A stretch of DNA of 64,000 nucleotides, from NCBI RefSeq assembly GCF_000283155.1, contig NW_004454156.1, forward strand, positions 35,664,271-35,728,270, read 5' to 3'. The position numbers and the translations under genes were made by a program. Of the stretch, positions 54,601-61,700 are shown one piece after another. The DNA comes from Ceratotherium simum simum (taxonomy: Eukaryota > Chordata > Mammalia > Perissodactyla > Rhinocerotidae). Below the pieces are notes generated by a model. That model was not told the DNA's origin. It ran no database searches and saw only the letters and a program-made list of their open reading frames with translations. Each line of letters starts with the position of its first letter. The stretch's first letter is position 1.

Positions 54601-55004
54601 CCACCATGCCGCCCCCTCAAGTCTCCAGCACCCGCGCCTCCCCTCCGGCCCCACCCCTGGCACCTGGCTCCGGCAGCCCTGTGACCCCCCGGGCTCTGCC
54701 CCGCCGTCTGGTGGGCAGCAGCCTCCGGGCCCCCACAGTGCCACCCCCATTGCCCCCCATGCCCCCCCAGCCTGCCCGGCGCCAGAGGCGGTGTTCACCA
54801 GCCTCCCCGGGTCCAGCCTCCCCAGGTCCAGCCTCTCCGTGTCCAGCCTCCCCCAGCCCAGTCTCTCTGAGCGGGCCTGCACGGGAGGACCTGGGGGCAG
54901 CCACCGAGGAGGGAGGGGCCCCTGAGGCTGTAGGCAGGGCCCCCACTTCCCCACCTAACCCCCCTCAGCCCCGGGCCAGGAGCCTTGCCTCAGAGACTGA
55001 CTGA
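42527..55004 (+). CDS. SH3BP1: SH3BP1 (3BP-1): BAR and RhoGAP protein, SH3-domain-binding protein 1 (18 coding exons, 700 aa)
   Basis: GTPase-activating protein for Rac and Cdc42. It acts at the leading edge and at cell junctions, and binds Abl-type SH3 domains. The 18 coding exons total 2103 nt: 700 residues plus stop, against 701 in human. Order: BAR domain (about 17-260), RhoGAP domain (about 275-470), proline-rich tail (about 500-700). The catalytic arginine finger is R312 in GLFR (codons 309-312, first codons of exon 11). The RhoGAP core motifs LKSYLRELPEPL (348-359) and PSNIAIVLGPNLL are intact. The tail holds APTVPPPLPP (610-619), equivalent to the peptide that first defined Abl SH3 binding in mouse 3BP-1, and four A-S-P-x-P repeats (634-653). 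The start is the first of two tandem ATGs (42527, 42530); A at -3 favours the first. All introns are GT-AG. The frame is unbroken. Confidence 0.97.
42586..43746 (+). other. SH3BP1: SH3BP1 intron 1
   Basis: 1.16 kb, GC-rich and unique. No repeat or alternative first exon recognised. Confidence 0.8.
43747..43789 (+). CDS. SH3BP1: SH3BP1 coding exon 2 (BAR)
   Basis: A small 43-nt exon with acceptor ccccacag and donor gtacgtg. Encodes TPETAEFLGEDLQQ, to codon 34. Confidence 0.95.
44007..44111 (+). CDS. SH3BP1: SH3BP1 coding exon 3 (BAR)
   Basis: 105 nt, codons 35-69 (VEQRLEPAKRAAHNVQKR and on through DMDKRV), BAR helix 1. Confidence 0.96.
44475..44690 (-). repeat. MIR SINE, SH3BP1 intron 3
   Basis: acagatgaggaaatggaggc ... 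caaggtcacacagctagtaa ... ggtttgaacccgg, a well-preserved reverse MIR. Confidence 0.75.
44931..45140 (-). mobile_element. ERE SINE, young, SH3BP1 intron 3
   Basis: Reverse-complement ERE1 with perfect 16-bp duplication CACGCCCTCTCTTCTT at 44915-44930 and 45141-45156. Confidence 0.95.
45468..45544 (+). CDS. SH3BP1: SH3BP1 coding exon 4 (BAR)
   Basis: Encodes KKLPLMALSATMAESFKE and on. The acceptor reads TAG-AAG-AAG (45465-45473), a tandem acceptor that could drop one or two lysines. Confidence 0.95.
45846..45957 (+). CDS. SH3BP1: SH3BP1 coding exon 5 (BAR)
   Basis: Acceptor gtccacag, donor gtgaccc. Encodes KALEMSCAIQNQLARILAE and on through LSRLSE, to codon 132. Confidence 0.96.
46044..46120 (+). 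CDS. SH3BP1: SH3BP1 coding exon 6 (BAR)
   Basis: Acceptor gcccccag, donor gtgagag. Encodes EELPTILKHKKSLQKLVSD through LKS, plus two bases of codon 158. Confidence 0.96.
46622..46766 (+). CDS. SH3BP1: SH3BP1 coding exon 7 (BAR)
   Basis: Encodes LSQAAKNSGSSQGLAG and on, then the charged helix KVETLKEEEEELKRRVEQCK, to codon 206. Five consecutive GAG codons lie in this helix. Confidence 0.95.
46825..46950 (-). repeat. MIR SINE, SH3BP1 intron 7
   Basis: tcagatgaggaaaccgcaac ... ttgcccaagtccacacagc ... gtttgaatccag. Confidence 0.7.
47296..47364 (+). CDS. SH3BP1: SH3BP1 coding exon 8 (BAR)
   Basis: 69 nt, codons 207-229 (DEYLADLYHFATKEDTYAN and on). Phase 0 at both ends, so skipping it would keep the frame. 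Confidence 0.95.
47531..47621 (+). CDS. SH3BP1: SH3BP1 coding exon 9 (BAR end)
   Basis: Acceptor ccccacag, donor gtaggga. Encodes LMEIQADYHRKSLSSLDTA and on through ENHSQT. Confidence 0.95.
48076..48221 (+). CDS. SH3BP1: SH3BP1 coding exon 10 (start of RhoGAP)
   Basis: Acceptor ccctgcag, donor gtgggac. Encodes RVYGVSLGTHLQELGRD and on through LLSEGMKEE, to codon 308. Confidence 0.96.
48375..48555 (-). repeat. MIR SINE, SH3BP1 intron 10
   Basis: gggccaggcactgtgctgc ... tttaattatgccaataaccc, reverse MIR. Confidence 0.6.
48956..49067 (+). CDS. SH3BP1: SH3BP1 coding exon 11 (RhoGAP arginine finger)
   Basis: Begins with GLFR, placing the catalytic arginine at codon 312 as in human. Continues LAAGASVLKRLKQTMASD through DPHAVA. 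Confidence 0.97.
49423..49504 (+). CDS. SH3BP1: SH3BP1 coding exon 12 (RhoGAP)
   Basis: Acceptor cacttcag, donor gtgagga. Encodes ALKSYLRELPEPLMTFDLY and on, the second conserved RhoGAP box. Confidence 0.97.
49591..49671 (+). CDS. SH3BP1: SH3BP1 coding exon 13 (RhoGAP)
   Basis: Acceptor ctccccag, donor gtgagcc. Encodes LKEPGARQEALQEVCSRLP through NNL. Confidence 0.96.
49860..50035 (+). repeat. MIR SINE, SH3BP1 intron 13
   Basis: cccagctctaccactgggtgg ... gtgcctgacacataggtgg. Confidence 0.55.
50184..50300 (+). CDS. SH3BP1: SH3BP1 coding exon 14 (RhoGAP)
   Basis: Encodes YLMKFLARLAEEQEVNKM and on, then PSNIAIVLGPNLLWPP with the conserved asparagine of RhoGAP box 3. Confidence 0.97.
50530..50695 (+). 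repeat. MIR SINE, SH3BP1 intron 14
   Basis: tccctggacctccatttcctc ... ctgtaaactggag ... gataatggatggag. Confidence 0.55.
51008..51105 (+). CDS. SH3BP1: SH3BP1 coding exon 15 (end of RhoGAP)
   Basis: Acceptor tgtcgcag, donor gtgaagc. Encodes DQAQLDAASVSSIQVVGVV through TLFPG. Confidence 0.96.
51215..51340 (+). repeat. MIR SINE, SH3BP1 intron 15
   Basis: gcctcagtttctcatctgt aaaatggggatgag core. Confidence 0.65.
51425..51590 (+). CDS. SH3BP1: SH3BP1 coding exon 16
   Basis: Encodes DINFNVSGLFSAPAPQDK and on, then an Ala-Pro repeat (about 51530-51575). The repeat length is likely to vary between species and alleles. Confidence 0.95.
51780..52260 (+). repeat. L2-like LINE 3' fragment, SH3BP1 intron 16
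   Basis: tcctgagcacctactgtgtg ... ttcaggccctggggatttgg ... ggtcagggaaggcctccctg ... gcagagacctggagg. Confidence 0.6.
52632..52726 (+). CDS. SH3BP1: SH3BP1 coding exon 17
   Basis: Acceptor ctcgcag, donor gtgagtt. Encodes TESEAPPRPASPKVSRTPPE and on through EDMARR. Proline-rich and likely disordered. Confidence 0.94.
52860..53030 (+). repeat. MIR SINE, SH3BP1 intron 17
   Basis: gattgcagctctgggaccctgg ... ggagaattaaaggtgctg ... agcacacagtaaatg. Confidence 0.5.
53490..53655 (-). repeat. MIR SINE, SH3BP1 intron 17
   Basis: tgatgaggaaactgaggcc ... gtggtttgcccaaatcc. Confidence 0.65.
53794..54202 (+). mobile_element. ERE SINE (older), split by a younger ERE, SH3BP1 intron 17
   Basis: Older ERE: head at 53794, body interrupted at 53935, continuing at about 54145 with atagaggaagattggcatgg and the gatgttagctcag module. 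Duplication AACAAATATGT (53783) / AACAAATACGT (54203). Confidence 0.9.
53935..54144 (+). mobile_element. ERE SINE, young, nested inside the older ERE
   Basis: Full ERE1 with A-rich tail, flanked by AAAAAATAGAGGAA at 53921-53934 and 54145-54158, sequence that belongs to the host ERE. Confidence 0.95.
54205..54520 (+). repeat. L2-like LINE 3' fragment, SH3BP1 intron 17
   Basis: actgaacacacactccgtg ... agtttacattctggtccagg ... cagcagaaggaacagcaca ... aaaggtcctgaggcgg. The older ERE of the nest inserted in or beside it. Confidence 0.6.
54577..55004 (+). CDS. SH3BP1: SH3BP1 coding exon 18 (proline-rich tail, stop)
   Basis: 428 nt, acceptor ctccacag. Encodes TKRPAPARPTMPPPQVS and on, the SH3 ligand APTVPPPLPP (610-619), four ASPxP units, and ends ARSLASETD with TGA at 55002-55004. 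Confidence 0.96.
54801..54860 (+). repeat. SH3BP1: Coding 15-bp minisatellite in SH3BP1 exon 18
   Basis: Four in-frame copies of about GCCTCCCCRGGTCCA (54801, 54816, 54831, 54846) encode ASPGP, ASPGP, ASPCP, ASPSP (residues 634-653). I recall three such units in human. Confidence 0.85.
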
Positions 55005-55342
55005 GCTAGCGGCTGCTCCCCGACAGCCCTCAGCCTCCCTCCCTCGCCGCCTTGTCCTCCCAGGACACAGCCCTGGCCCCTCCCAAGGGGGGGACCTCCA
55101 GCCTTTGCCTGCAAGTGCCTCGGTGCCCGCTGGGTCGGCCCCCACCGCGAGGAGGACTCGGGACAGTCCTCCACTTCCAGACCTTTTCCTCTTGGATCCA
55201 CCCTGGGCTTGGGGGACCCCTCAGCCGACTCCCCGCTCTCTGGCAGGGTCCCAGGGGAGCCGCCGGAAGGAAAGAGAGCTTGCCTGCTCCTACAGGACTT
55301 TTATTTTTCTCTTGCCAACGTGTTTTGTTTGTAAGGCTGGTA

Positions 55343-55348
55343 AATAAA
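55343..55348 (+). terminator. SH3BP1: SH3BP1 proximal poly(A) signal AATAAA
   Basis: AATAAA within gctggtaaataaattat, about 340 nt after the stop. Confidence 0.8.
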
Positions 55349-55406
55349 TTATTTTGGACAAAACTGGAACAGCTGCCCAAAGGATCATTTTATTTTCTGT
55401 CCTTGA

Positions 55407-55412
55407 AATAAA
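55407..55412 (+). terminator. SH3BP1: SH3BP1 distal poly(A) signal AATAAA
   Basis: AATAAA within ccttgaaataaagaag, 64 nt after the proximal signal. Either could be used. Transcripts that ignore both would run into PDXP. Confidence 0.65.
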
Positions 55413-55514
55413 GAAGCCACTTTCATAAAAGGGGAAAAAATACCTCTTCTTTGCCTCCTTTCTTGCTTCATGTCTGAAGTAACAGCCTAGGATTTGAGCA
55501 CTTTCTAGATGCTA

Positions 55515-55680
55515 CACACTGTGCTTTTGTATGCATGATTTCCTTTTAATCCTCTTCCGGGGAAGTAAATCCCGTTCCCTCTTGCAGCTGAGGAGACTGA
55601 GGCTCAGAAGGTGACCCTGGAAGGTCACATGGCGAATGAGGCATGGACCTGGGATTGGGACCCAGGTCTGACTGATTCCA
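55515..55680 (-). repeat. MIR SINE, between SH3BP1 and PDXP
   Basis: agctgaggagactgaggctc, reverse MIR core. Confidence 0.55.
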
Positions 55681-55694
55681 GAGCCTGGGCCTGT

Positions 55695-55830
55695 CCCTCA
55701 CATCCACAGCAATTTATTCAACTTCCTGGTGTTCTGGTTTCCTCATCTGTGAAACCGTGTAACCACTTCCACCACAGAAGTGTTGTTCTGAGGATTAAAT
55801 GCAACCCTCCCATAAAGACCAAAGCACACA
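55695..55830 (+). repeat. MIR SINE, between SH3BP1 and PDXP
   Basis: tggtttcctcatctgtgaaac ... ttctgaggattaaatgc. Confidence 0.5.
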
Positions 55831-56119
55831 GGAGCCCCCTGTGGTGATGGCTGCTGTTGATGCTGTGTCCTCAGAGAAGGTGTAGAAGGATCCCCAAGGA
55901 GCAGGGTTGGATCTGTCCTCAAACATTCCCTGAGGCTGCTCCGGGCCAGACCCTGGGCTGGGTCCCTGACTCAGCCCGACACCCAAGGAATCCTGGGAAC
56001 AGACAGGCAGGAGAACTGACAATTAGAATCAAGTGTCACGGCACGGGGAGCCCAGGTTAACCCAGTTAAGGGCAAGCCATTTAACCCAGACTGGTACGTG
56101 TGTATGTATGTGGGTGGAG

Positions 56120-56290
56120 GTCAAGGAAGGCTTCCTGGAGGAGGTGATATCGAAGGGGAGTCTCTCAGGACTTGGCCGGGTAAAAGAGGGAAGAAGGAAG
56201 AAATTCCAAGCCAAGGAGACCACCTATGCAAAGGCCGGGAGCAAAAGCCCAAGGCACTGGGGAACAGAAGACATGTGAGCCTCAGAGGCT
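56120..56290 (+). repeat. L2-like fragment, between SH3BP1 and PDXP
   Basis: gtcaaggaaggcttcctgg ... aggaagaaattccaagcc ... gcaaaggccgggagc. Confidence 0.5.
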
Positions 56291-56584
56291 GAGTGACAAG
56301 AGTGTGGCTTTTCTCAGGTCTTTGGACCTCCAGTTGCTTCTGGGGGTCAGACAGGTCTTCAGAGCCTTCTCAGAAATTGGCAGACAACCTCAGAATTGTG
56401 ACACATCCCTCCCCAAGTGGGGATCTAGGCAGGCGGGAAACCCCATCACTGCCCTGGGCAACTGGCAACTGCTGCTCTGGCTCCTTCCCTACCTGCCTGG
56501 TGACAGGCTGCCTTTAGCCCAGTGCATCTCTACCCCAGCCTCACAGTAGAAGCCCCGGGGGGAATTAAAAAACATAGAAACCAC

Positions 56585-56848
56585 GGCCGGCCCGGTGGCA
56601 CAGTGGTTAAGTTTGTGCACTCTGCTTCGGCAGCCTGGGCTTTGCGGGCCCAGATGTCAGGTGCGGACCTAAGCGCTGCTCATCAAACCATACTGCGGCA
56701 GCGTCCCATCTATAAGGTAGAGGAAGATGAGCACAGATGTTAGCTCAGGGACAATCTCCCTCAGCAAAAAGAGGAGGATTGGCAACAGATGTTAGCTCAG
56801 GGCCAATCTTCCTCACCAAAACCCAAACAAAACAAAACAAAACACCAA
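56585..56848 (+). mobile_element. ERE SINE (older type)
   Basis: Head ggccggcccggtggcacag, two gatgttagctcag modules, tail of CAAAA units. Short duplication AGAAACCA (56577, 56849). Sits inside a MER5-like DNA transposon. Confidence 0.85.
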
Positions 56849-56924
56849 AGAAACCAAAAACTACCAGGCCCCACCCAGAAAATTAAATCAGAATCTCTGA
56901 GGTCCTGCCATGGATTGGTTGTTT

Positions 56925-57187
56925 TGTTTTGGTTTGGTTTTGGTGAGGAAGATTGGCCCTGAGCTAACATCTGTTGCCAATCTTCCTCTTTTTCTTTTTT
57001 CTCCCCAAAGCCCCAATAGATAGTTGTCTGTCATAGTTGCACATCCTTCTAGTTGCTCTCTGTGGGACGCCGCCTCAGCATGGCTTGATGAGCGGTGAGG
57101 AGGTTCGCACCCAGGATCCGAACCTGCGAACCCCAGGCCAGTGAAGCGAAGTGCACAAACTTAACCACTATGCCACCAGGCTGGACC
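56925..57187 (-). mobile_element. ERE SINE, minus orientation
   Basis: Reverse-complement ERE combining the ctgagctaacatctg module with an ERE1-like ccccaatagatagttg body. The left end is fused to a TTTTG-rich tail. Boundaries approximate. Confidence 0.85.
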
Positions 57188-57308
57188 CTGGACTGATATT
57201 TTTAAAAAGCACTTGTCAAGTCATCGAACTGTGAGTTTAAGATCTATGCCTCTTATATCTCAAAAGTAAATTACATGTGTGTAAATTACATCTCAAAAAA
57301 TCACTTCC
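57188..57308 (+). mobile_element. Probable L1 3'-end scrap within the transposon stack
   Basis: After a MER5-like start (gatatttttaaaaagc), the run tcatcgaactgtgagttt ... tatctcaaaagtaaattac resembles the terminal part of old L1 3' ends. Short and uncertain. Confidence 0.4.
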
Positions 57309-57520
57309 AGGGCCAGCCCCAACAGCTTAGTCGTTAAGTTCAGTCGTTAAGTTCCGTGCGCTCTGCTTCCGCAGCCAGGGTTCGTTTCTTGGGCACAGAT
57401 ATATATACCACACGTCTCTCAGTGGCCATGCTGTGGCAGCAGCTCACATACAAAAAGAGGAAGATTGGCAACAGATGTTAGCTCAGGGCGAATCTTCCTC
57501 AGCAAAAACAGAAAAAATAA
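57309..57520 (+). mobile_element. ERE SINE with internal 13-bp head duplication
   Basis: Head ggccagccccaacagcttag, then agtcgttaagttc occurs twice in tandem (about 57330-57355). Duplication AAATCACTTCC (57298) / AAATCAGTTCC (57521), one mismatch. Confidence 0.85.
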
Positions 57521-57749
57521 AAATCAGTTCCCCAGGGGACTCTACAGCACAGCCAGCGTGGAGAACCACTGGTCCACGCCAAGGGCTCCAGAGTCCAAGA
57601 AGACACCATGCACCTCTCTCCCCATCACACCCACACGCTGCTCAGGACTTGCTCAGAACTGGAGCGTCGACGGTTCAAAGGGCAATGAGACTCAACCCAA
57701 ACACGACATTTCCTTTGGCATCTGTTTTCCTCCTAGCAACCAGCTCTCC

Positions 57750-58178
57750 TAAGCTTCTGATTGGCTGAGGACCGGGGGTCGGCTATTCGTTCCACATTTC
57801 CTACTCGTAACTCATTATTGGTCACAAAAAGCGTCAGTCTCCCAGAGAGGCGGGGGGGGTGGAAACTCGGCGGAGACTGGCTCAACAGAGCTAGGGGGCG
57901 GGGCGAAGGACCAAGCCAGGCCTTCATTGGTCCCCTTGCCTCGGTTTCGGCCACGATTCCGCCCTTTTCTCCAAGCTCCGTTAGCTCCCGGCCCCGCTCC
58001 TCTCCGAGACTCGCCCCCATTGGCCGCAGGCCAGGCCGCGACCCCGCCCCCCGGCGCTTCCGGCGCGCTGACTGGCAGGTGCGGGGGCCGCGCCGAAGGC
58101 GTGGAGCGCGCCGTGCCCGCGGAGGGAGAGCGGCGCGGCGCGGCGTGCGTGCGTGCGTGCGGGCAGCCAGCCGGCTGC
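57750..58178 (+). promoter_or_regulatory. PDXP: PDXP CpG-island promoter with four inverted CCAAT boxes
   Basis: ATTGG (reverse CCAAT) occurs at 57760, 57817, 57926 and 58019, leading into a CpG island that continues through exon 1 to about 58850. No TATA box. The repeated same-orientation boxes suggest NF-Y control. The start site cannot be placed. Confidence 0.7.
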
Positions 58179-58752
58179 ATGGCGCGCTGCGAGCGGCTGC
58201 GCGGCGCGGGTCTGCGCGACGTGCTGGGCCGGGCTCAGGGGGTCCTGTTCGACTGCGACGGGGTGCTGTGGAACGGCGAGCGCGCCGTGCCGGGCGCCCC
58301 GGAGCTGGTGCAGCGGCTGGCGCGGGCCGGCAAGGCGGCGCTGTTCGTGAGCAACAACAGCCGGCGCGCGCGGCCCGAGCTCGCCCTCCGCTTCGCGCGC
58401 CTCGGCTTCGGGGGGCTGCGCGCCGAGCAGCTCTTCAGCTCCGCGGTGTGCGCCGCGCGCCTGCTGCGCCAGCGCCTGCTCGGGCCGCCCGACGCGCCGG
58501 GCTCCGTGTTCGTGCTGGGCGGCGAGGGGCTGCGCGCCGAGCTGCGCGCCGCGGGGCTGCGCCTGGCCGGGGACCCCGGCGAGGACCCGGGCGCGGCCCC
58601 GCGCGTGCGCGCCGTGCTCGTGGGCTACGACGAGCACTTCTCCTTCGCCAAGCTGAGCGAGGCGTGCGCGCACCTGCGCGACCCCGACTGCCTGCTCGTG
58701 GCCACCGACCGCGACCCGTGGCACCCGCTCAGCGACGGCAGCCGGACCCCCG
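58179..58752 (+). CDS. PDXP: PDXP coding exon 1
   Basis: 574 nt, codons 1-191 plus one base. Extremely GC-rich. Contains HAD motifs I and II and most of the cap domain. Donor gtgagca. Confidence 0.97.
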
Positions 58753-61700
58753 GTGAGCACGGGGCTGGCGGGGACGCGAGGTGGGGGGGCGACCTGCGCT
58801 TTCACCTCCGCGCTTGGGGGTGAGGGGCGGGGAAGGGGCGTCTCCAGGTGACAGGTGGGGAACAGGAGGGATGCGAGGGCGGCCCCCACCCAGCAAGAAC
58901 CCACGTGTCCACGTCTGGTAATTCTTGCAGCCGCCACCCTGGGAGGAGCAGCAGTGGGGTCCCCGTTGGACACATGAGAAAACTGAAGCCCGTTGTGGCT
59001 CAGGGGGTTGCAGGTCCCCGACTCCCGGCCTTGGCCTTCCTGAACCAGCCTCAAAGACTCCTATCATTTTGTCCCACCCACCGTCGGGGTGAGGTTGGAG
59101 AGGTGGGGACAAAGCCTGGAAGGATTGTTCTGTGGGAGGTTGGAGCACCATTCCCAGGGGCAGGTTGGAGGCAGGTGTGTGGGGAGCACAGGAGGTGGAT
59201 GGAGTTTGACCGAGTTGGAGTTCCAGCACCAGGCTCTGTTATTTTGCCGAGTTACATAACCTCCGAGCTTCTCTGTCCTGGGGGTAAAATGGGAATGCTA
59301 ACCGTGCTAGTTTCATCCGAGGGGAGAGTGATCAGGGTGAGTGCCTGGCACTGGTAGGTGCTCAGGTGATGGAAGTTGTATCCCGAGCCCTCTCATGTTA
59401 AGAGCTTTATGAAGCATCTTGGTATCTGTTCTTTTTTTTTTGGTGAGGAGGATCGGCCCTGAGCTAATATCCCTTGCCAATCTTTCTCTTTTTGCTGAGG
59501 AAGATTAGCCCTGAGCTGACATCTGTGCCCATCTTCCCCTATTTTGTAGATGGGTTGCTGTCGCAGCATGGTTTGATGAGCAGTGCATAGTTCCGTGCCC
59601 GGGATCCGAACCTGCAAACCCTGGGCCATGGAAGCGGAGTGTGTGGACTTAACCACTGTGCCACTGGGCCAGCTTCTGATATCTGTTCTTATTTAGTTTC
59701 CACATTACTCTGGAGATGGGAGTTATTGTCCCACTTCTCAGTTAAAGAAACAGAGGCTGCGGGCTGGCCTGGTGGCATAGTAGTTAAGTTCGCGCGCTCC
59801 ACTTTGGCTCAGGGTTCGCGGGTTTGGATCCTTGGCGTGGACCTACACATGGCTTATCAAGCCATGCTGTGGCGGCATCCCATATAAAGCAGAGGAAGAT
59901 GGGCACGGATGTTAGCCCAGGGCCAATCTTCCTCAGCAAAAAGAGGAGGATTGGCAACAGATGTTAGCTCAGGGCCAATCTTCCTTACCAAAAAAAAAAA
60001 AGAAAAGAAACTGAGGCTAAGAGAGGGGATGTGAGCTGCTCAAGAGCACAGGGACCTGAACTTGGCACTTGTGCTCACCCCCTGCCTCCCCACCCTCCAC
60101 GGAGAGCTCTTCGGTGCTGTTATCTTGGGTATTCAGACCTGCAGAGGAGGCAGGAGCAGGCGGAGGCTCCTACATCTTGGAGGGTTCAAGTCAGACAAGA
60201 GCAGATGGCAGCAGAGGCTGAGAGTAGTGTGTAGATGAGTCAGTACCCCAGCCAGTAGGCTGAGGGCCAGGACGAATCTCCATCACTCCCTCTCTGCTGA
60301 CCACTGACCCAGACGGTCATTGATACCACATCCTGGGGGGCAGGGTGGTATTGAGCGAAGAGTAGACACAGTATTATGATGCAGTGGCAAGGAGGGCCTA
60401 GAGCTGAGGGGATCTGGGAAGGCTTCCTGGAGGAGGCATCGTGCAGGACAGGGTTCTAGGGGATAAAACATGGAACAGGGCTTGGGCCATGGTAGGACCA
60501 CTTCCAGGCTGGGAATCTATAGTTCTAGGCCTGTCGTAGCTTGGCTGCAGACCTACTTGCTGTGTGACCCCCTCAGTCTCAGTTTTCCCTTAAATCCAAG
60601 GGGAGGGCTCTGGCCAGGGCTCCCAGCTGCAGCAGCTCTGCCTGCCCTGGGCCGTGCTATGAAAAGTAAGTTTCTCCCTGGAGGCCTCAGAGCTCGGGGT
60701 AAGGCTGTGGGTTAAGAAGCCCCCCAGGGCTCAGGAAGGGTGGTGTGGAGGAGCAGAGGAGAGCCCAGGCCCTGCCATGCCTTCCCCTTAGGTCTCCAGC
60801 ACCCACCTGGCTGTGCCCGCCTGCTCTGCTGGTTGTTCCCACAGCCTAGAGGGGGAGACAGAGGCTTAAAAACAGCACTGCTGTCCTATTTGTGCCCGAC
60901 TGAATGGTGCAGCTTTGAAAGTGATATAAAAATATTAATAAAGGCCCCCGTTATGCATAAATCTGAAATGATGCAACTCTCTTGTCCCAGTTTCCCCTCC
61001 CCTGCCCCATGGGTCTCCTAAATGGCGTGTTTACCTTGTTAGACCACATGGCAGCCACTTGAGCTGGCAAATAGAAATGCTGCTGTCTTAGGAGCACGTC
61101 ACCAGCAAAACATGTGACAGCTTGGATGACAGGATGTTGAGAAAAGTGGATGACAGTGGTGTGAGGACAAAGTTCCCTTCGTAGACTCCCCTGCCAGGAT
61201 GCTCACTCCCCCGGGGCCGGATCTTCGTTGCATTCACTGCTCCGTCCCCACTGCCTGGCTGGTGCCTGGCCTGTAGCTGGGCCTCAGTATATACTGAGTG
61301 AACGAAGCAGGACGTCGGGGCCAAGAGTGGTCAGCTCTGTCCTGGTGGGAAAGGAAGTTGCTAACAGAGCTGAGACCGTTCTTGAGCTGAGAACAACACC
61401 TTGGGGTGACTCAGTTGAGTCCTTCCCATCCTGGAAGGAATTTCTAACCTACGGGCAAATGGCTTTTCTTTCCTCCCCAGTTCTCAAGAAAACAAGCTGG
61501 CAAGCCCTAGGTCAGACGCCAGGGAGAACCCCCAGCGTGTTGCTCTGGGCCAGCTCTGCCCTCATCTTGTGACACTGGGGGAGTTCCTTCTCATCTGGGG
61601 GGCCGCAGGGCTGAGGATTCTTGGTGTTTGTGCCCGCATTAACCTTCTGTGCCTTTGGTCATTACTGTGAGAAGGGAGACAGAAGGCCCAGAGCATTTGG

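Larger units (their letters stand above)
55005..55430 (+). other. SH3BP1: SH3BP1 3' untranslated region
   Basis: Non-coding sequence from the stop to just past the second poly(A) signal. No repeats were recognised in it. The end coordinate is an estimate. Confidence 0.8.
56540..57580. mobile_element. MER5-like element broken into pieces by later insertions
   Basis: Pieces in order: cagtagaagccccggggg (about 56545), ccaggccccacccagaa ... cagaatctctgagg (56865-56905), gatatttttaaaaagc (57195-57210), and tccccaggggactct ... gagaaccactgg (57530-57572). Together they read as one element interrupted by three EREs and an L1 scrap. Confidence 0.55.

Noticed and set aside
57927..58178. Possible N-terminal extension of PDXP in the same frame
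   Set aside because: The frame is open upstream for 84 codons but holds no ATG. The ATG at 58179 matches the human N-terminus.
57761..58756. 331-codon plus-strand frame overlapping PDXP exon 1
   Set aside because: Begins with TTG, not ATG, is out of frame with PDXP, and is Arg/Ala-rich as expected from shifted reading of a GC-rich exon.
57981..59054. 357-codon minus-strand frame across PDXP exon 1
   Set aside because: An antisense mirror of a GC-rich coding exon. No domain and no splice or promoter support.
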